Positions 9,661-16,819 of a stretch of DNA of 44,078 nucleotides are shown one piece after another. The DNA is taken from the NCBI GenBank assembly GCA_009704985.1, contig WLDE01000009.1, positions 1 to 44,078 of the forward strand. Reading direction: 5' to 3'. Numbering within the stretch: position 1 is the stretch's first letter; each line of letters opens with the position of its first letter. Source of the DNA: Actinomycetota bacterium. GTDB taxonomy: Bacteria > Actinomycetota > Acidimicrobiia > Acidimicrobiales > Ilumatobacteraceae. The position numbers and the translations under genes were made by a program. The notes under the pieces were generated by a model. That model ran no database searches. It was given only the letters and a program-made list of their open reading frames with translations, and was not told the origin of the DNA.

Positions 9661-11235
9661 ATGCCGAGGCCCCATGACCTGCCCGAACGGAACCCCTTCC
9701 TGTCGTCCGACATCTACGGCGTGACTCATGTGAACCCGGGTCAGCAGAACAGCATCCCGTACGAGATTCCGCTGGGGACTCGGACGATCGACCTCGGCGC
9801 GTTGAACCCGGTCTGGGGCGGCCCGGTCAACAATGCCACCTACGCCTCGGTCATGCACGGGTACTTCTGGTCGGTTGCGACGGATCGTGTCGCCCTGATC
9901 GACGCCCGAGACAAGAGATGGGACGTGGTCGCGGACATCGATCTGCCGGGGGCGAGTCGACGTTCGCAGGAGGCGCTTCGGCAGATCGTCGAGTTCGAGT
10001 ACGCCGACATCGCGTCGGCCGAGGCCCATCTGAAGGCGATTCTCGGTGATGCGCCCGGAAGCCTGCTGCCCACGGGGGTCTATGCGCTGGTGAGCAACGA
10101 GGACGTCGTCTATTCCAATGCCGGCACGACGGTCTCCGCCATCGGCCTCGTCGATCGCGCCGATCCGTCCAGGGGGCTGGAGGTCAAGGGGCAGTTCGAC
10201 ACGTCCACCATCATTCCGCCGACCAGCGTGATGGGCGAGGAACCGCGTGTCGGACTGGTGGGCATGAACATGACCTATGACGGCCATGTGGTGGTCGGGG
10301 CGCTGAACGGTGTTGCGGTGATCGACGCTGCACTGACCAGCGGCCAGTTCGTCAGCTTCGACGACGACGACCAGATGGCCACCAACTCGCTGGCGGTCGA
10401 CGCAGCCGGCGGCATCTATGTCGCGACCGGCTCGAAGACACCGCGCATGCCCGGCGTGATGCGCAAGCTCGTGTGGACGGGCGAACGTCTGTCGGACGAT
10501 CCCGTCGACGGCGCCTGGGCGGCCCAGTACGACGGCGGCGACTGGCCTCCCGCGATCAAGGCCGGAACCGGCACCGGGTCGACGCCGACGCTGATGGGCT
10601 TCGGCGAGGGTGAGGACGAACTCGTCCTGATCACCGACGGGACGAACCGGATGAAGCTCGTTGCGTTCTGGCGCAACGAGATCCCCGCCGGAGCTCGGGT
10701 GGTCGAGGGCGCCCTGTCGCCTCGGATCGCCGATCAGAAGCCGGTACGCGCCGGGATCTCCGAGGAACGCGCCTGGCTGCAATCGGAACAGACGATCATC
10801 GTCCTGGGCACGGGTGCGTTCGTGGTGAACAACCTGATCGAGGAGGGCCACCCCGACCGCATCATCGATGTCTTGACGGTCGGTCCGGTCCACGCGCCCC
10901 CGCACGGCGTCGAGAAGCTCGTCTGGAACCAGAGAGAACAGCGCTTCTACTCCGGATGGGCGCGCGGCGACGTGGTGTCGATCAGCATGGTGCCCTTGGC
11001 GAGCTCCGGGGCGGGGGCCGTGTTCGTCAACGGCTACAGCGCCGAGGACGGATGGGAGGTCACCGGGCTGGACTGGGAGACCGGGAAGACCGTCTCGCGC
11101 ACCATCTTCGGACACGACAACAAGGGCAACGGCACCTACGCGATCCTGCAGTTCCTCGAGGACGGCGACATGCTGTTCAACTCGGTCATCGGGCCGTATC
11201 GCATTCCGCTCGATGAGGCGTCGCATCGTCGGTGA
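9661..11235 (+). CDS. Hypothetical 524-residue beta-propeller-like protein
   Basis: The protein has repeated beta-rich units such as YDGHVVVGALNGVAVIDAAL, SLAVDAAGGIYVATGSK and DELVLITDGTNRMKLVAFW. These resemble blades of quinoprotein/SMP-30-type propellers. There is no signal peptide or membrane segment, so it is probably cytoplasmic or exported by an unseen route. No catalytic motif is recognised. I chose ATG 9661 because the propeller-like sequence begins just after it, although the same frame is open from far upstream; a weak GGAAG lies at 9643-9647. Function unknown. Confidence 0.75.
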   Translation: MPRPHDLPERNPFLSSDIYGVTHVNPGQQNSIPYEIPLGTRTIDLGALNPVWGGPVNNATYASVMHGYFWSVATDRVALIDARDKRWDVVADIDLPGASRRSQEALRQIVEFEYADIASAEAHLKAILGDAPGSLLPTGVYALVSNEDVVYSNAGTTVSAIGLVDRADPSRGLEVKGQFDTSTIIPPTSVMGEEPRVGLVGMNMTYDGHVVVGALNGVAVIDAALTSGQFVSFDDDDQMATNSLAVDAAGGIYVATGSKTPRMPGVMRKLVWTGERLSDDPVDGAWAAQYDGGDWPPAIKAGTGTGSTPTLMGFGEGEDELVLITDGTNRMKLVAFWRNEIPAGARVVEGALSPRIADQKPVRAGISEERAWLQSEQTIIVLGTGAFVVNNLIEEGHPDRIIDVLTVGPVHAPPHGVEKLVWNQREQRFYSGWARGDVVSISMVPLASSGAGAVFVNGYSAEDGWEVTGLDWETGKTVSRTIFGHDNKGNGTYAILQFLEDGDMLFNSVIGPYRIPLDEASHRR

Positions 11236-11382
11236 CGTTCACCTGCTCGACGCGCTCGCAAGGGGAGCGCGCTCGCGTCTCGTCCACACCGCTGCCAGAC
11301 GCCGTGACAGGGGCATCGATCGAGCGTTCCCCGGCGCCCACGTCGCTCGGGTGCGGGTTGATGGGGTGGACGACAACGGTCG

Positions 11383-11625
11383 ATGTTGGAGCGCGGCGAC
11401 ACGACGACGGAACCGATCGAGGACGTGCTCACGGGGATCGACGCGGTCGTCGCCCGGGGCGGCGCCGATCGGGTCGGGGTGCTCGGCCACGGCGCCGGGG
11501 CGGTGCTCGCGCTGCAGCTGCACGCCCGTCACCGTGACCGGTTCCGCATCCGCCTCCCCGACAACCAGCGCGACCTGCTCGCCGTCGTCACCGTGTTCGC
11601 GGACCGTCACCTCGTGGACCGATGA
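11383..11625 (+). pseudogene. Alpha/beta-hydrolase fragment with internal deletion
   Basis: An 80-codon frame reads IEDVLTGIDAVVARGGADRV followed by GVLGHGAGAVLALQLHARHRDRF. This resembles the helix-strand and nucleophile-elbow region of alpha/beta hydrolases, with Gly where the nucleophile Ser or Cys usually stands. It then jumps to LPDNQRDLLAVVTVFADRHL, which resembles the C-terminal helix of the same fold. About 100-150 residues carrying the Asp and His would be missing between the two. I read it as a dead remnant, with moderate to low confidence. The rest of 11236-11806 shows nothing I can support. Confidence 0.4.
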
Positions 11626-11806
11626 CCCAGCAGGCCGTTGCTGCGATCGGTTCAGGGGGTTGACGCGCCGTGGCGGATCTGGGCATGGTGATCGACTGCC
11701 CGTTCGGGCCTCGATCGAGGAGGTGATCTGCGTGCAAGGGACATGAACGGGTCGGCGAACCGCTGGCCCGCACCCGGGCCGTCGTCGACCCTCTTCGGAG
11801 GGTTCC

Positions 11807-12565
11807 GTGCGCAATCACCACCAGAAGCAGCGCGACATGGCGCGAAGCGTCCTCCCGAGCACGCTCGGCTCGGCCGCCGAGCGTCGTCGTCGCATCCATC
11901 GCCGCGAGCGCGCCGGCGTGCGCGCCGCACTCCGCGAGGCGCGTCACACCGGTGACGGGTTCGACGACCACCTCGACGGCCACCTCGACGACCACCTCGA
12001 CGACCACCTCGACGACCACCTCGACGAACGCCTCGAGGTCGGCGTGGACCTCGTCACCCGCCGTCGCATCGCGGAGCTCGTCGCCGATCGCCGCAGCTGC
12101 GACAAGGTCGGGCCGCTGCTGCGCTGGGCGGAGCGCACCGTCGAGTGCGACCCGGTGCTGGCGCAGGCGGACCTCGACCAGTGTCTCGCCCACTTCCGCC
12201 GCACCCTGCCCGTCGACCTCATCGGCCGCCACGCCCTGTTCCACATCGAGTGGGTGCTGCGTGGACCGTGGTGGTCGGCCGTCCCGGTCGGCGACCGGCG
12301 GACCCGGACCGAGGAGCGGGACCGTCGCCTGCGTGCCGCCCTGGAGGTCATCGTGGCCGCCGGTGCGGTGGGGCAGCTCAACCGGATCCTGAAGGTCTCG
12401 TTCCCGGCGGTCCGCCGGCGCGAGCGCGGCGTCCCGACGCCCGACCGGAACGAGCAGGCCCGGTTCCACGGCGTGCACGACGTCGAGCGGTTCGCGACGT
12501 TCGCCGCCCGCTCCTTCGAGGCCTCGAGCGCCGTGCTCCGCCTGGCCGCCTCTCTCGACGGCTGA
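11807..12565 (+). CDS. Hypothetical protein with DDHL tandem repeats
   Basis: The 252-residue product begins at GTG with GGAGGG (11797-11802) 4 nt upstream, a convincing ribosome site. It has a very basic N-terminus (residues 1-50), an acidic/His-rich tandem repeat of four residues (53-76, DDHL units), and a helical C-terminal domain with WAERTVECDPVLAQADLDQC and a Trp-rich GPWWSAVPVG. No known family is recognised. The C-terminal ~170 residues look like a genuine conserved domain. The repeat could bind a divalent metal, which is speculation. Confidence 0.68.
   Translation: MRNHHQKQRDMARSVLPSTLGSAAERRRRIHRRERAGVRAALREARHTGDGFDDHLDGHLDDHLDDHLDDHLDERLEVGVDLVTRRRIAELVADRRSCDKVGPLLRWAERTVECDPVLAQADLDQCLAHFRRTLPVDLIGRHALFHIEWVLRGPWWSAVPVGDRRTRTEERDRRLRAALEVIVAAGAVGQLNRILKVSFPAVRRRERGVPTPDRNEQARFHGVHDVERFATFAARSFEASSAVLRLAASLDG
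11963..12034 (+). repeat. 12-bp tandem repeat inside a coding region
   Basis: Six copies of a 12-nt unit, GACGACCACCTC in copies 1, 3, 4 and 5. Copy 2 differs by one base and copy 6 is diverged. Because the unit is a multiple of 3, copy-number change would keep the frame and alter the number of DDHL units. Confidence 0.9.
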
Positions 12566-12628
12566 CCGGGTACGGCTGACCGGGGCTGGCTGCCCGGACC
12601 CGGCCACGCAGCACGCCGTGGTGGCCGG

Positions 12629-12854
12629 TCAAGTGGCTCTCGGCGCGACGATGCCGCAGTCGTAGGCGAGGATCACGGCCTGCACGCGGTCGCGGCAGCC
12701 GGTCGTCACGAGCAGGCTCGACACGTGGGTCGTCACCGTCGCCTCGCACAGGTCGAGCGCGTCGGCGATCTCGGCGTTCGACCGCCCGTGCCGTCAGCAC
12801 CTCCGTCTTCGGGGTGGTGGCGCGGTCGTCCTTCTGGTGTGCGGTGAGTGCCAC
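12629..12854 (-). pseudogene. LuxR-type HTH regulator remnant
   Basis: Read on the minus strand, the sequence [20 protein letters not shown] followed by [21 protein letters not shown] is the C-terminal LuxR/NarL helix-turn-helix of a response regulator. Upstream, TEVLTAR in a different frame is the start of the same domain. A frameshift plus loss of about 8 residues joins the two halves, and the receiver domain is absent. The gene is therefore inactive. The remainder of 12566-13099 shows no other supported feature. Confidence 0.65.
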
Positions 12855-13099
12855 GGCTCAGCCCTCGACCGTGATGGAGCGCGTCGGGACCGGGCGATGC
12901 GTGAGCGTGATGTCGTCTCCGATGGTGGACATGGCCTCGTCCTGCACCCCTCCCCGGGGGTGAGCGTCAAGCGCAGGGGTGCTCCGACGGGCACGACATC
13001 CATCACCGCGCGTTCCGATCGGACCTGGAGCGCGTCGACGTCGTCGGATCGCCGAGGTCCGTGTGTCAAGGTGGCAGGGTCGTCGTTCGTTGATGCGTC

Positions 13100-13627
13100 A
13101 TGGATGTCATCGACGAGCCGAGCCTTCGGAAGGCAGGCGTGCCGTTCCCAGCGGAATCCCAGTTCGAGCAGTTCTACCGATCGACACGTGACGGGTGTCT
13201 GCGTGCCGTCGTGGTCGCCACCGGCGGTGGCGGTGACGCGGAGGAGCTCGTGGCCGAGGCCTACGCACGGGCCTGGGCACGCTGGGCCGAGTTGAACACA
13301 CACCCGAGCCCGGCGGCGTGGATCGTGCGGACCGCGGTGAACCTGCAGCGCGACCGACACCGTCGCGACCAGCGTGGTCTCCGGCTGCTGCCGCGGATCG
13401 CCGAGTCCGGGGCGGCGCCCGCAGTGCAGCTCGCGGTCGATCCGGCGGTCCTCGACGCGCTCCGCCGGCTCCCCCAGCGGCAGCGGGAGGTGGTGGCGTA
13501 CCGAGTCCTGCTCGGACTGCCCACGAACCGTTGCGCCGAGATCCTCGGCATCGGTGAGGGCTCCGTCGCCACTCACCTCCACCGAGCGCTCGCCGCGCTC
13601 CGGCGCTCCGGGGTGATGACACCGTGA
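13100..13627 (+). CDS. ECF RNA polymerase sigma factor
   Basis: The 175-residue protein has region 2 (about residues 20-85, with AEELVAEAYARAWARW as the region 2.2 helix and AAWIVRTAVNLQRDR as region 2.3-2.4) and region 4 (about 115-165, RLPQRQREVVAYRVLLGLPT then the HTH ending VATHLHRALAAL). It matches the SigE/SigM-like ECF group of actinobacteria. Start ATG 13100 is weakly supported; GTG 13139, preceded by GGAAGG, is a good alternative that removes 13 residues. The next gene, a single-pass membrane protein, overlaps or closely follows and is probably its regulator or target. Confidence 0.88.
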   Translation: MDVIDEPSLRKAGVPFPAESQFEQFYRSTRDGCLRAVVVATGGGGDAEELVAEAYARAWARWAELNTHPSPAAWIVRTAVNLQRDRHRRDQRGLRLLPRIAESGAAPAVQLAVDPAVLDALRRLPQRQREVVAYRVLLGLPTNRCAEILGIGEGSVATHLHRALAALRRSGVMTP

Positions 13628-13701
13628 CCCCGAACCGCCCCGTCCCCGACGAGCCGTCGACCCCCGACCCCCGATCCACCTCGAACCCAGGAGCCCCCAC
13701 G

Positions 13702-14598
13702 ATGCGCAACCTCCGCCTGCCCGAACCCGACTTCACCGACCTCGCCGACGACGACCGCGTGACCGCGTTCCGTCTCCGTGAGGCGTTCTCGCCGATCACG
13801 ATGGCGGAGCGGCCCCTGCTGCTCCGCGGCATCGACGATCCGTCAGATGCCCTGACCGATGCCACGTCCGGTGACCGCCGGCCCCACCGATCGGTGGCCC
13901 CGCGGCCGGGGCGGTCGCGCCGGCCGGTGTTGGCCGGTCTGGTCGGCGTCGCCGCTGCAGCGATCGCCGTCGTGGTGATCGACGCAGGACCGGGTGCCTC
14001 GAGCGGCGTGGCGTGGGCGGCCACGCCCGAACCCGTCTCGGCGGTCGATGTCGCGACCGCCACCGAGCTGTGCTCCGGCGCTCTCACCGACGCGGCGACG
14101 GCAACTGCGGAGGCGACGGCTGCAGGCCGTGACACGCCGCTCGCCACGCCGGCGTTGCCCACGGCGCTGCCCCCGCTCGTCACGCTCGACCTGCGCGGCG
14201 ACGGCGGCTACGCCCACTTCGCCGACGCCACCGCCCGCGCCGACTGCCTGCTCGTACAGCGCGACGGGGTGTGGGAGCGCGGCCCGGTCGTGCTCGACGA
14301 GGTGCGACCGCCGCTCGACGGGGCTCCGATCGCGGTGGGCGCGAGCGGCAGCACCACCTGGCCCGACGCGACCACGGTGTCGTTCCTGACGGGCACGGTG
14401 TCCGACTCGATCGCGGCCCAGGTCGCCACCGTGGAGCTGGCCTGGCCGGACGGCACGGTGGCCACCGCAAGCCTCGCCGGTGGGTCGTTCGCGATCTGGT
14501 GGCCGGGTGAGCTGGCCGGCGACGTCACCATCCGCGCCCTCGGCGCCGACGGCACGATGATCGCCGAGCTGGTGCAGGACCCCGCCGTCGCCCGGTGA
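13702..14598 (+). CDS. Single-pass membrane protein downstream of ECF sigma factor (anti-sigma-like position)
   Basis: The 298-residue product has a cytoplasmic N-terminal ~70 residues, one transmembrane helix at about 75-93 (VLAGLVGVAAAAIAVVVI) and a ~200-residue external domain that is beta-rich and Ala/Thr/Asp-rich. Two Cys residues lie in the external domain (ATELCSGALT and ADCLLVQRDG). No HxxxCxxC zinc anti-sigma motif is present, so an anti-sigma role rests on position and topology. ATG 13702 has AGGAG at 13689-13693. An in-frame GTG at 13624 overlaps the sigma stop and would add a low-complexity Pro/Ser leader. Confidence 0.72.
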   Translation: MRNLRLPEPDFTDLADDDRVTAFRLREAFSPITMAERPLLLRGIDDPSDALTDATSGDRRPHRSVAPRPGRSRRPVLAGLVGVAAAAIAVVVIDAGPGASSGVAWAATPEPVSAVDVATATELCSGALTDAATATAEATAAGRDTPLATPALPTALPPLVTLDLRGDGGYAHFADATARADCLLVQRDGVWERGPVVLDEVRPPLDGAPIAVGASGSTTWPDATTVSFLTGTVSDSIAAQVATVELAWPDGTVATASLAGGSFAIWWPGELAGDVTIRALGADGTMIAELVQDPAVAR

Positions 14599-14685
14599 CC
14601 AACGGGCGCCGATCGAGGGTTCGGGCGAGCGACCGGTCGACCCGCCCCTCGGCGTCGACGCCCGAGCCCCGCCAGCCCTGACCGA

Positions 14686-14702
14686 GCCGGTGTCGCACCG
14701 GC
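14686..14702 (+). terminator. Hairpin after sigma/partner operon
   Basis: GCCGGTG and CACCGGC form a perfect 7-bp stem with a TCG loop about 90 nt after the stop at 14598. There is no T-tract, so termination is only suggested. Confidence 0.3.
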
Positions 14703-14918
14703 CGCGCCGGCCTCACCTCGTCGGACCCTCCCACGACGGGGTCGAGGCCGGCGCACGTCGGGTGGGTCTCAGCCCGCTCGGATGCCCGCGGTGAGCGACT
14801 CGAGCAGTGGCTCGCGTCGGAGCCCCGCGGACGCTGCAGAGCCTGCTGGCGGCGATGGAGGCGCAGTTCGACGCCGTGATGGCGAAGGTCGGGCGCGTCG
14901 GCTGAACGGACGGTTGCG
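14703..14918. other. Intergenic stretch with possible decayed short frame
   Basis: On the plus strand, ERLEQWLASEPR and, after a frame change, TLQSLLAAMEAQFDAVMAKV ending at a stop near 14905 look like helical protein text broken by a frameshift. No family could be assigned. Nothing else is seen. Confidence 0.25.
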
Positions 14919-15095
14919 TCAGTCGGCGAAGTCGTCGCTCGACCGGGGCTGGTCGTTCGACGACTCGGCGACGAGGGTGGCGCCCTCACCCGCTTGGCGA
15001 TCGTGGTCGCCGCGCCGGCGACGCGGGAGCTCCCAGCGGGAACGGCGCGATTCGGGGCTGTGCTCGAAGTGCGAGGTCTGATCCATCGCGTACAT
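14919..15095 (-). CDS. Small charged hypothetical protein
   Basis: A 58-residue protein that starts MYAMDQTSHFEHSPESRRSR and ends in an acidic SSDDFAD. A GGAAGGA ribosome site lies 8 nt upstream of the ATG on the minus strand (about 15104-15110). It is hydrophilic with a basic centre and an acidic tail. I recognise no family. The ribosome site is the main argument that it is real. Confidence 0.45.
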   Translation of the reverse strand: MYAMDQTSHFEHSPESRRSRWELPRRRRGDHDRQAGEGATLVAESSNDQPRSSDDFAD

Positions 15096-15401
15096 GGTGG
15101 TGGTCCTTCCGGTGGCGGAGGGCCACGACCCGGGTGGACACGCTGCCCGAACGGTGCTCGACGGCCGGGCGTGACGCGCCCGGGCCGGAGCCCGGGTCAG
15201 GTGGGTGCGGCGATGCGTACGATGCGCGACGCAGCAGCTGCGAGGGCTGCCGGAATCACGAGGGTCGTCGCTGCGGAATGCATCGGGGGCGACTGTACCG
15301 GATCCGGCCCGTCGCGCAGGGATCGGTTTCCCACGTTTCCGGTCGCGCATCGTCGCGGTTCCCGGGAGGATGCGCGACCAGAACGAGGCCGGTCGTCGGG
15401 C
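15096..15401. other. Intergenic region with one GC-rich hairpin
   Basis: The only structure seen is a perfect palindromic hairpin, CCCGGGC and GCCCGGG with a 4-nt loop, at 15179-15196. It lies between two minus-strand genes and could be a terminator for the OB-fold gene or part of a leader. No coding frame looks convincing. Confidence 0.35.
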
Positions 15402-15725
15402 TCAGGGTTGGAGTTCGTAGGACGGGTTGGTGAACTCCAACCGGTCGCCGACCAGGCGGCCCACGCCCTCGACCGCGAGGCGGCGGCCGAGCGTGATCCC
15501 GCCGATCGCACGCCGGCCCGTCCACACGGCGGTCACCGCGCCGGTGCCGTCCGAGATCGTCACGGCCAGCGACGGGATGCCGTCCGTGGGTCTGGCACGC
15601 ATGTGCGTCACCTGCCCCAGCACCACCACGCGCCGGCGGGGGAGCACCTCCGCGATCGCGACGGGTTCTCCGCCGCACAGCAGCGCGGGGCGGGTGTCGG
15701 CGACCTCGGTGCCGCGGCGGCGCAT
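15402..15725 (-). CDS. OB-fold nucleic-acid-binding domain protein
   Basis: The 107-residue product carries an OB-fold of the tRNA-anticodon type: VVVLGQVTHMRARP, LAVTISDGTGAVTAVWTGRR, then GRRLAVEGVGRLVGDRLEF. Small proteins of this kind sit next to TrkA genes in many actinobacteria, where they are called DNA-binding OB-fold proteins; function is untested. It begins 10 nt after the trkA stop, so the two are one operon. The ATG at 15725 was chosen; GTG 15734 is also possible. Confidence 0.8.
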   Translation of the reverse strand: MRRRGTEVADTRPALLCGGEPVAIAEVLPRRRVVVLGQVTHMRARPTDGIPSLAVTISDGTGAVTAVWTGRRAIGGITLGRRLAVEGVGRLVGDRLEFTNPSYELQP

Positions 15726-15735
15726 CCACCCCACG

Positions 15736-16398
15736 TCAGCCCACCAGCACCCGTCGCACGTCCGGCTCCGCGTCACCCGTCACGAGGACGAGCACCTCGT
15801 CGCCGGCGAGTAGCACCGTGTCGCCGCGCGGCACCACCACCTGGGCGCTGCGCAGCACCGCCACCACCGTCGACTCCCGGGGCAGGCCCAGCGCGGCGAT
15901 CTCGTTGCCGATCGCCGGTGAGGTGTCGGCGAGCGTGACCTCGGCCAGGCGGGCCCGACCCTGGTCGAAGCTGAGCAGCCGCACGAACGAGCCGACGTTG
16001 ACGGCCTCCTCGACCAACCCGGTGAGCAGGTGCGGTGTGGAGACCGACACGTCGACACCCCACGTCTCGTTGAACATCCACTCGTTGTTCGGGTTGTTGA
16101 CGCGGGCCACCACGCGCGGCACGGCGTACTCCTGCTTCGCCAGCAGCGACACGACCAGGTTGTCCTCGTCGTCACCCGTGACGGCGGCCACCACGTCCAC
16201 CTCGGCCGCACCCACGCGGGCCAGCGTGGCGGGTTCACACCCGTCACCCTCCTCCCAGTGCACGCCCTCGTGGAGCCACCGGTGGCGCGACACCACCTGC
16301 GGATCCTGGTCGAGGATCGTGACGTCGTGCCCGCTCGTCGCGAGCTGCACGGCCATGTAGCGACCGACGCTGCCGGCACCGACGATGCGCACCCTCAT
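15736..16398 (-). CDS. TrkA-family potassium uptake regulatory protein
   Basis: The 220-residue protein has an NAD-binding Rossmann domain (RIVGAGSVGRYMAVQLATSG, with TILDQD closing the second strand; RCK_N, about 1-120) and a C-terminal RCK_C domain (about 135-218). These cytoplasmic proteins gate potassium transporters in response to NAD(H) or nucleotides. ATG 16398 has AAGGAG 9 nt upstream. In actinobacteria two such genes are usually adjacent beside an APC-type permease. Here the second is truncated (16430-16747) and no permease is in the window, so its partner is unknown. Confidence 0.88.
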   Translation of the reverse strand: MRVRIVGAGSVGRYMAVQLATSGHDVTILDQDPQVVSRHRWLHEGVHWEEGDGCEPATLARVGAAEVDVVAAVTGDDEDNLVVSLLAKQEYAVPRVVARVNNPNNEWMFNETWGVDVSVSTPHLLTGLVEEAVNVGSFVRLLSFDQGRARLAEVTLADTSPAIGNEIAALGLPRESTVVAVLRSAQVVVPRGDTVLLAGDEVLVLVTGDAEPDVRRVLVG

Positions 16399-16429
16399 CG
16401 CACGCACTCCTTCGTCGAACGGCCCTCGT

Positions 16430-16747
16430 TCATCGCACGGCCTCCTGCATCGAGCGGTCGAACGCCTCCACCGCGGTCGGTGTGCCGATGACGTGCACCA
16501 CGTCGTCCTCCTGCACGAGATGGGCCGGCGTCGCGAGGTGGCCCACGCCCTGACGGGTGAGCAGGCACACGCGCACCCCGGTCGCCTCCAGTTCGGCCAC
16601 CGATCGACCGGCGCCGAGGGGCGCGACCCGGCGTTCCACGAGCGAGTACGCGGAGGTGGGGTCGGTCCACTCCACGTGCGCGTCCGCCGGCATCACTGCG
16701 CGCAACACCTGGGCGCTCGTCCACGCCACCGACGCCTCCCGTCGCAC
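16430..16747 (-). pseudogene. Second TrkA gene, C-terminal part only
   Basis: About 105 codons remain, reading SVAWTSAQVLRAVMP, then LVERRVAPLGAGRSVAEL and LVQEDDVVHVIGTPTAVEAF. This is the end of the linker and the RCK_C domain of the second actinobacterial TrkA. The Rossmann domain (about 120 residues with GxGxxG) is missing; instead the divergent GMC oxidoreductase gene begins at 16820. The frame stays open but without a proper start or nucleotide-binding site, so I call it a truncation remnant rather than a functional gene. Confidence 0.62.
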
Positions 16748-16819
16748 CGCGTGCGTCCGAACTGCGTCGATCCCCGAATTACGCCGTGCCGGACGGGTGG
16801 GTGCGGCTTGAATGGCGAC

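Noticed and set aside
11963..12034. Regular 12-bp units considered as a CRISPR-like array.
   Set aside because: There are no spacers; the units are contiguous and encode DDHL residues in frame.
14782..15081. 99-codon plus-strand frame.
   Set aside because: It is Ser/Arg/Gly-rich without structure and is opposed by the small minus-strand gene at 14919-15095, which has a ribosome site.
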